Source of the DNA: an uncultured Thermoguttaceae bacterium
GTDB taxonomy: Bacteria; Planctomycetota; Planctomycetia; Pirellulales; Thermoguttaceae
DNA length: 15,042 bases
Assembly (NCBI GenBank): GCA_934725735.1
Contig: CAKVCP010000051.1
Coordinates: 1 to 15,042 of the forward strand
Reading direction: 5' to 3'
Under the pieces are notes generated by a model. It searched no databases. It saw only the letters and a list, made by a program, of their open reading frames with translations, and was not told where the DNA came from. The position numbers and the translations under genes are program-made. Of the stretch, positions 6,856-12,519 are shown piece after piece (position 1 is the first letter of the stretch; each line of letters begins with the position of its first letter).

Positions 6856-8172
6856 ATGAAAACCGCTGAAAGTCACCGCGTTTTTTTAAATTCACGAACC
6901 ATCGCGGGCACTCTTTTTACCGGGCTGACTTTAGCCCCAGTCCACGCCGGTGAACGCAATGAGTTAAAAGTCGGATTGATTGGATGCGGCGGTCGCGGAA
7001 ACGGGGCGGCGGTCAATACTTTGTCCGCAGATCCCAATACGAAGCTTTACGCAGTTGCCGACGCGTTCATGCCGAAGGCGCAAAGCGCGGCGGAAGGGCT
7101 TAAACTTCAGTTTGAGGATCGCGTCGACGTCGAAGGGCGCATTTTTGCCGGACTTGACGCTTATAAGCAAGTGATCGATTGCTGCGACGTCGTTCTTTTG
7201 TGCGAAGTCCCCGGTTTCCGATTCCGTTCTCTTGCCTACGCCGTTGAGCAGGGAAAGCACGTTTTCTGCGAAAAGCCCGTGGCGACGGACGCTCCGACGT
7301 TGCGTTCTGTGATCGAATCGTCCAAGATTGCGAAAGAAAAGGGCCTGACTCTCGTGTCGGGCCTTTGTTGGCGATATGACCTGAATGTCAGAGATATTAT
7401 GCAACGCGTCCTTGACGGAGCGATCGGCGATATTACGTCGGCTCGACTCACGTATATGGGAGGAAATCACGGGCCGCGTCCTCGCGTTGAAGGAGACACG
7501 GAACTTATTTCGCAGGTTCGGAATTGGTATAATCACGCGTGGCTTTCCGGCGATTTTAACGTGGAACAACATGTCCATACCCTCGATAAGGGCTTGTGGG
7601 CGATGCACGACATTCCTCCTGCAACGTGCTATGGGCTTGGCGGACGCATGGTTTGCGTCGCGGAGCCAGGAAACGGAGATATCTACGACTCGATGGCGTC
7701 TGTTTTCGAGTATCCCAACGGCACGACGTTGTATTCCTACTGCCGTCATCAGAGCGGAACGTGGGGAGAAAACAACGCCGCGTTCTCCGGAACGAAAGGA
7801 TATGTGTCGTCCGTCTTAGGGCGCGGGGTCATAACCGATCTTGACGGCAAGGTTATTTACGAACGTAAGAACGTCGCTTCGGATATGTATCTTATCGAAC
7901 ATCAAGAGATGTATAAATCAATCCGCGGCGAAGTCGATACGATCAATAACGGCGATTACATGGCGAAAGCGACGATGATGGGAATCATGTCGCGCGAGGC
8001 GTGTTATACGGGCCAAAAGGTAACATGGGACGAAGCGCTTAACTCCGACAAGTCTTACGGGCCGAGCGAATATACGCCGGACGGAATTCCCGCGAACGTT
8101 CCGGATGAACAAGGCCGATACAAAATTCAAGTTCCGGGTCTGGGACAAGTTTATCATTCCGTGTCGCGATAA
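6856..8172 (+). CDS. Gfo/Idh/MocA-family oxidoreductase with degenerate export signal (tandem copy 1)
   Basis: NAD(P)-dependent Gfo/Idh/MocA oxidoreductase, 438 aa from the ATG. The Rossmann loop GLIGCGGRGNG is at about 40-50. The family's catalytic EKP is intact at 139-141 in KHVFCEKPVATD, and a His/Asp cluster EQHVHTLD (237-244) sits where the family places its substrate-site D/H residues. By eye it is about 70% identical to the downstream gene over nearly full length, so the two arose by tandem duplication. The N-terminus aligns with the Tat signal of its partner, but the twin-arginine site reads SHRVFLN instead of SRRNFLK. A hydrophobic stretch and a VHAG cleavage-like end remain. It may use Sec, travel with its paralogue, or stay inside. 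The substrate is unknown; sugars or cyclitols are typical for the family. It is preceded by a candidate promoter and followed by a 103 bp gap. Confidence 0.9.
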   Translation: MKTAESHRVFLNSRTIAGTLFTGLTLAPVHAGERNELKVGLIGCGGRGNGAAVNTLSADPNTKLYAVADAFMPKAQSAAEGLKLQFEDRVDVEGRIFAGLDAYKQVIDCCDVVLLCEVPGFRFRSLAYAVEQGKHVFCEKPVATDAPTLRSVIESSKIAKEKGLTLVSGLCWRYDLNVRDIMQRVLDGAIGDITSARLTYMGGNHGPRPRVEGDTELISQVRNWYNHAWLSGDFNVEQHVHTLDKGLWAMHDIPPATCYGLGGRMVCVAEPGNGDIYDSMASVFEYPNGTTLYSYCRHQSGTWGENNAAFSGTKGYVSSVLGRGVITDLDGKVIYERKNVASDMYLIEHQEMYKSIRGEVDTINNGDYMAKATMMGIMSREACYTGQKVTWDEALNSDKSYGPSEYTPDGIPANVPDEQGRYKIQVPGLGQVYHSVSR

Positions 8173-8191
8173 AAGACGTCGAAACGGAAAG

Positions 8192-8219
8192 TTGACGAAT
8201 AGTCTATTTTTAGTTAAAT
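8192..8219 (+). promoter_or_regulatory. Candidate promoter of the second tandem oxidoreductase
   Basis: TTGACG (8192-8197, 5 of 6) and TTAAAT (8214-8219, 4 of 6) are spaced by 16 bp in the 103 bp gap between the tandem copies. The presence of its own promoter would fit the distinct, highly biased codon use of the second copy. By eye only. Confidence 0.35.
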
Positions 8220-8275
8220 ATAGCGCGTAGCGATAAGCGCCTTTAACTTTTACCCCTTGCAATGGAGATTTTACA

Positions 8276-9583
8276 ATGAGTCTTTCTCGTCGTAACTTCC
8301 TTAAGACGAGCGCGATTGGCGTCGCCGCTCTTTCCGCTTCTAATCTTCCTCGCGTTCACGCCGGCGAAGACAACCTAATTAAAGTAGCGCTTATCGGCTG
8401 CGGCGGACGTGGTCGTGGAGCTGCCGCGAATACCCTTAACGCCGACCCCAATAGCAAGATCGTCGCCGTCGCCGACGCCTTCATGCCTAAGGCTAAGGGC
8501 GCCGTCGAAGGTCTTGAAGCCGCCTTTGGCGACAGAATCGACGTTGGCGATCGCATCTTCGCTGGTCTTGACGCGTACAAAGACGCGATCGACGCCGCAG
8601 ATCTCGTCCTTCTTTGCGAAGCTCCCGGTTTCCGTTATCGCTCTCTCGAATACGCCGTCGCTCAGGGCAAGCATGTTTTCTGCGAAAAGCCTGTCGCTAC
8701 CGACGTTTTGGGTATTCGTTCCGTCATGGAATCCACCAAGATCGCTAAGGAAAAGGGTTTGACGCTCGTTTCCGGTCTTTGCTGGCGCTATGATCTCAAC
8801 GTCAAAGACGTCATGGAACGCGTTTGCGGCGGCGAAATCGGTGAAATCACCTCCGGTCGCTTGACCTATCTCACCAGCCAGCTTTGGAGCCGTCCTCGCG
8901 CTGAAGGCGACACCGAAATGATGGCGCAGGTTCGCAACTGGTACAACTACGCGTGGCTTTCTGGCGACTTCAACATCGAACAGCACGTTCATACCCTTGA
9001 TAAGGCTCTGTGGGCGATGGGCGACGTCGCTCCTTCGACCTGCTACGGCTTAGGTGCGCGTATGCAACGCGTCGCGCAGCCCGCCAACGGCGATATCTAC
9101 GACTCCATGGCCGCCGTTTTTGAATATCCGAACGGCACGACCTTCTACTCCTTCTGCCGTCAGCAGAACGGTTGCTGGGGCGAAAACCAGGCGTACTTCG
9201 CCGGTACTAAGGGCTTCGCGTCGATCCTTGGTCGCGGTCGCATCACCGATCTCGACGGCAAGGTCATCTACGAACAGGAACGCGTTGATTCCGATATGTA
9301 CACCCTCGAACACGTCGAACTTTACAAGTCCATCCGCGGTAAGATCGACACGATCAACAACGGCGATTATATGGCGAAGGCGACGATGATGGGTATCATG
9401 GCGCGCGAAGCTTGCTATACAGGTAAGAAGTTGAACTGGGACGAAGAGATCAAGTCTGAAAAGTCTTATCGTCCGAGCTCTTACGATTGGGACGGCACGC
9501 CGTGGAATACTCCCGATGAAAACGGTCGCCTCAAGATTCAGGTTCCCGGTATCGGTCAGGTTTACCACACCGTTACCCGCTGA
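8276..9583 (+). CDS. Tat-exported Gfo/Idh/MocA-family oxidoreductase (tandem copy 2), likely highly expressed
   Basis: NAD(P)-dependent Gfo/Idh/MocA oxidoreductase, 435 aa. It has a textbook Tat signal, SRRNFLK at residues 4-10, a hydrophobic stretch (11-22) and VHAG as a likely cleavage site near 28-30. The Rossmann loop GCGGRGRG is at 41-48, EKP at 137-139, and the H237/H239/D242 cluster matches its upstream twin. Tat export implies it folds with bound NAD(P) before crossing the membrane, as in glucose-fructose oxidoreductase of Zymomonas. Codon use stands out: by hand count about 20 of 23 lysines are AAG and 15 of 19 asparagines AAC, with mostly GAC, TAC and ATC. This indicates strong expression compared with its neighbours. 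TGGAGA (8263-8268) lies 7-8 nt before the ATG. The substrate is unknown; periplasmic sugar oxidation is a reasonable hypothesis. Confidence 0.94.
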   Translation: MSLSRRNFLKTSAIGVAALSASNLPRVHAGEDNLIKVALIGCGGRGRGAAANTLNADPNSKIVAVADAFMPKAKGAVEGLEAAFGDRIDVGDRIFAGLDAYKDAIDAADLVLLCEAPGFRYRSLEYAVAQGKHVFCEKPVATDVLGIRSVMESTKIAKEKGLTLVSGLCWRYDLNVKDVMERVCGGEIGEITSGRLTYLTSQLWSRPRAEGDTEMMAQVRNWYNYAWLSGDFNIEQHVHTLDKALWAMGDVAPSTCYGLGARMQRVAQPANGDIYDSMAAVFEYPNGTTFYSFCRQQNGCWGENQAYFAGTKGFASILGRGRITDLDGKVIYEQERVDSDMYTLEHVELYKSIRGKIDTINNGDYMAKATMMGIMAREACYTGKKLNWDEEIKSEKSYRPSSYDWDGTPWNTPDENGRLKIQVPGIGQVYHTVTR

Positions 9584-9608
9584 TCCTTGCGGTAAATTGC
9601 GAAATGAA

Positions 9609-9644
9609 GAGCAAGACGAGGAACGTCGTTTGCGCGTCTTGCTC
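9609..9644 (+). terminator. Strong hairpin after the tandem oxidoreductases
   Basis: GAGCAAGACG (9609-9618) pairs perfectly with CGTCTTGCTC (9635-9644) around a 16-nt loop, 25 bp after the stop codon. It is followed by CCCGTTTAG rather than a T tract. It may end transcription weakly or protect the 3' end of an abundant mRNA rather than act as a standard intrinsic terminator. Confidence 0.5.
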
Positions 9645-9763
9645 CCCGTTTAGGAATTACGATAAACGTCGATCTGGAATTTACGTCTAGCGTCGGCGTT
9701 TTAATGATTTAAACCCCATGTATTTTCTGAGGAGCGTAAACCGTCTCCCCAAGTTGATCTCAA

Positions 9764-11038
9764 GTGGACTCAGAAAAAACGCATTTAAGAGCCTCTGTTC
9801 CTCAGGGGCATTATTCCGATTTTAGACTCGACCCTCTCACTGATCGTTGGACGCTGATAGCCGAAGGTCGTGGAAAAAGACCTGAATCGATCTCTTCTCA
9901 TCGAAATGGAGGAAATGGAGAAGGGGGGAACGATAAGTCGCCGACGTCTGTTTCTGAATCGGAGGCGCAAGACGCAGCGCCGCGCAAAGATTGCGCTTTC
10001 TGCCCAGGTAACGAGCAAATTACGACGGAGACCGTCGCCGCGATTGTCGAGAACCCAGACGCTAATGGGGAAAAATCTTCGGTTAAAACGCTCGAACGGG
10101 ATGGGAATCTGGAAGGTTTTCATTGGCTTGGTCGCGTGATTGAGAATAAATTTCCGGCCTTTAGAATTGATCCAGAACACTTTACCCATCCCAAGGGGTT
10201 TGACGAGCTTCGACGCCTTTTCTACGACGGCAATTTGTCTCTCAAGGAACGGTTTTTTCAGAAGATAGACGCAGTTGGGCGTCATGAAGTGGCGATCGAC
10301 GCAAGACGCCACCTCCGCGGATGGGCTGAAATGTCCGAGGAGGAGATCGTCCTGGCTTTTCGATTATTGCAAAGCCGTTTGCAGGAGTTTAGAGCTTCCG
10401 GACTTTACGATTATGCGTTCTTCTTTAAGAATGTCGGCGTAAACGCCGGCGCGTCGCAGCCGCATACGCATTGTCAGCTTACGGGCAACGTCGTCATTCC
10501 CGACGACGTCTACGCGCAAGTGAAGCGCGTCGCGCGGTATGAACGCGTTCGTCGAGAACATGGAGAGAGCGCCTCTTTCTGGGAGGCGTTGATGGAGATG
10601 GAAATCGAGGCGGGCTTGCGAATCGTCGCAAAAACAGATTCCTTCGCGCTTTATTGCCCCTATGCGAGTCGGTTTCCTTTGCAGGTTGAAATTTGTCCCT
10701 TATTCGACGGGGCGTTCGAAGATTACGACGCGTCGACTCTTAGCGAGGTTGCTAAGCTTGCGCGCAACGCTCTTCTCGCGTTGCAGGAAACGAAACGTCG
10801 TTATCGACCGTTTGATTTGACGCCTCTTGATTATAATGTAGTTATGACGAATCAACCTTACCGTGTGGAATCGGATATGGCTGTGGCGCTCGCGGTTTTT
10901 CGACCTCGCTTGGCAATACTCCCCAGTCTTGTAAAGAAAGCCGGTTACGAACACGGCAGCGGAATTGACATCAATCCAATAGCTCCAGAAACAGCCGCCG
11001 CTTATTTGCGCGACGCGTTCGGTCATTTATTGCCATGA
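9764..11038 (+). CDS. galT: Galactose-1-phosphate uridylyltransferase
   Basis: Cytoplasmic Leloir-pathway enzyme that transfers UMP between UDP-glucose and galactose-1-phosphate through a uridylyl-histidine intermediate. At 424 aa it is longer than the usual 330-350. The N-terminal signature FRLDPLTDRWTLIA (20-33) is followed by a polar, low-complexity stretch at about 41-73, then the metal-binding CAFC at 77-80. The active-site motif is H234-T-H236-C-Q238 in GASQPHTHCQ, matching the HxHxQ of the HIT-like superfamily, with H236 as the likely nucleophile. The start is GTG: an in-frame TGA at 9755-9757 rules out anything longer, and no later start keeps the conserved N-terminus. No good Shine-Dalgarno precedes it; GAGGAG at 9729-9734 is 29 nt away. 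Its stop is 80 bp before the MFS gene. No galK or galE is in the window. Confidence 0.9.
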   Translation: MDSEKTHLRASVPQGHYSDFRLDPLTDRWTLIAEGRGKRPESISSHRNGGNGEGGNDKSPTSVSESEAQDAAPRKDCAFCPGNEQITTETVAAIVENPDANGEKSSVKTLERDGNLEGFHWLGRVIENKFPAFRIDPEHFTHPKGFDELRRLFYDGNLSLKERFFQKIDAVGRHEVAIDARRHLRGWAEMSEEEIVLAFRLLQSRLQEFRASGLYDYAFFFKNVGVNAGASQPHTHCQLTGNVVIPDDVYAQVKRVARYERVRREHGESASFWEALMEMEIEAGLRIVAKTDSFALYCPYASRFPLQVEICPLFDGAFEDYDASTLSEVAKLARNALLALQETKRRYRPFDLTPLDYNVVMTNQPYRVESDMAVALAVFRPRLAILPSLVKKAGYEHGSGIDINPIAPETAAAYLRDAFGHLLP

Positions 11039-11044
11039 GGCGAC

Positions 11045-11118
11045 GATAAGCCTCTTGGCTTTTATGCGGCGCGCGCCTGGGCGCCGCGTATCCTATTCTA
11101 TTTTTCAAGAGGCTTGTT
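11045..11118 (+). promoter_or_regulatory. Nested hairpin sequestering the MFS gene's Shine-Dalgarno
   Basis: AAGCCTCTTG (11048-11057) is perfectly complementary to CAAGAGGCTT (11106-11115), and G-U/A-U pairs can extend the helix to 11045-11058 with 11105-11118. The right arm contains AGAGG, the ribosome site of the ATG at 11119. Inside sits a GC-rich hairpin, 11063-11072 with 11081-11090 (core GCGGCGC/GCGCCGC), followed by a T-rich run (11091-11105) like a weak terminator. The left arm begins 7 nt after the galT stop, where a terminating ribosome would melt it. The pairing is seen directly; attenuation or translational coupling is inference. Confidence 0.6.
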
Positions 11119-12438
11119 ATGAATAGCGTCAACGCTTCGTCTCAACCGTTGAAAACGGTTTCGCCTTTCTATCGCTGGGAACTTCTCGCGCTTCTTTTCC
11201 TGGCGTACTTCTTTCATCAGTCCGACCGCGCGATATACGGGATCGTTGCAACATCGATTCAAGACGCTTTTGATCTCAATAATAATACGCTGTATGTGAC
11301 GCGAACGGTCATGTTTACTCTCATGGCTCTCATCGTGCCGATAGCCGGTTATTTTGGCGATCGATTCAATAAGCGCAAATTGCTTATAACATGCCTCTTT
11401 TGCTGGAGTATCGCGACTGTTTGCACCGGGTGCGTGACCAGTATTCTAGGGATGATTGTTTTCAATAGCGTCGGTCTAGTTGTGGCCGAGGCCTTTTACG
11501 GTCCTGCGTCTACGAGCCTTATCGCTTCATATCACAAAGAAACTCGCGCCATCGCTCTCTCCGTGCATCAAACAGCGGTTTATCTTAGCGTTATTGTCAG
11601 CGGTTTTTTAGCCGCGTGGGTATGCGAAAGATTCGGTTGGCGCGGCTCCTTCTGGACTTTTGGCGGCGCAAGCATCCTCGTCGGACTACTCTTAATTTTC
11701 CGTTTGAAAGACCCCGCGCGCGTGCGCTTTGCCGAAGGTAGTCAAACCGAGACTTCCGTAGAAAAACCGTCGGTTCGCGAATTCCTTTCGATGATCTTTC
11801 GGAATCGTTCCGCTTTGCTTTTAACAGTCGGTTTTACCGCCATCGTTTTTGTCAACAACGCGTACCTCAACGTCGTGCCGAAGTTTTTGCAAGAAAAATA
11901 TGAACTGAGTCAAACGGCGGCGGGATGGAACGGGATGTTTTGGCATCATATCGCCGCGTTCGGCTGCATCTATCTGGGGGGATGGCTCTCCGATAAGATG
12001 GCGAAGAAGTCCCCTAGTTATCGCCCAAAACAACAGTTTTTCGCCATGGCGCTCGGCGCCCCGATCATCGCGTTCATCGGCTCTGTCAACTCTTTGACCG
12101 TCTTATACGCTCTCTTCTTTGCGATGGGGATCTGCCGCGGATTCTATGAGTGCAACACGCACGCGTCCGTCTTTGAAACAGTTCCTGTAAAATATCGTTC
12201 GACGACGGTCGGTTTTATGATTTTCTTTGCGTTCATCATCGGCGCTTGGTCGAGTCAGATGGTCGGCGCGTTTTGCGACTCTTTCGGCGTCGAGAAAGGG
12301 TATCGCTACGCCTTCGCTGTTCTTGGCGTCGCGTGGATTATTGGCGCCGCCGCCGTTGGATGCGCCGCGTTTGGGACTTTTAAAGGGGATCGTCAACGTC
12401 GAATCGAATTTGACGAGCAAGAACGGCGCGAAGTATGA
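11119..12438 (+). CDS. Major facilitator superfamily transporter
   Basis: Twelve-helix-type inner-membrane transporter of the MFS, 439 aa. The signature motif A after the second helix is visible as GYFGDRFNKRK at 77-87, and its weaker half-repeat GGWLSDKMAKK is at 287-297. A charged central loop (about 197-222) separates two six-helix halves, and GWRGSFWTFGG (173-183) is a common MFS helix-6 entry. The early DR in HQSDRAIYG (34-41) resembles the charged helix-1 site of proton- or sodium-coupled anion/sugar MFS carriers. The substrate is not determinable; neighbouring galT and a secreted glycosidase make a sugar or glycan-derived product plausible. The Shine-Dalgarno (AGAGG, 11108-11112) lies in a predicted RNA helix, so expression may be controlled at translation. 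The next gene begins 81 bp downstream. Confidence 0.9.
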   Translation: MNSVNASSQPLKTVSPFYRWELLALLFLAYFFHQSDRAIYGIVATSIQDAFDLNNNTLYVTRTVMFTLMALIVPIAGYFGDRFNKRKLLITCLFCWSIATVCTGCVTSILGMIVFNSVGLVVAEAFYGPASTSLIASYHKETRAIALSVHQTAVYLSVIVSGFLAAWVCERFGWRGSFWTFGGASILVGLLLIFRLKDPARVRFAEGSQTETSVEKPSVREFLSMIFRNRSALLLTVGFTAIVFVNNAYLNVVPKFLQEKYELSQTAAGWNGMFWHHIAAFGCIYLGGWLSDKMAKKSPSYRPKQQFFAMALGAPIIAFIGSVNSLTVLYALFFAMGICRGFYECNTHASVFETVPVKYRSTTVGFMIFFAFIIGAWSSQMVGAFCDSFGVEKGYRYAFAVLGVAWIIGAAAVGCAAFGTFKGDRQRRIEFDEQERREV

Positions 12439-12519
12439 CGTCGACCTGATTCAAAGTCGATTATTTTCACGTTTCAACTTAGACGCAAAACTTTTCCCCC
12501 GAATCTTGGAGGAACTTGA

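Noticed and set aside
6964..7749. 261-aa open frame on the minus strand
   Set aside because: It lies wholly inside the conserved plus-strand Gfo/Idh/MocA gene, shows no recognisable motif, and the same antisense openness appears in the paralogue (8375-8992), as expected from shared codon composition.
8375..8992. 205-aa open frame on the minus strand
   Set aside because: Antisense shadow of the highly codon-biased tandem copy 2; no start signal or family resemblance.
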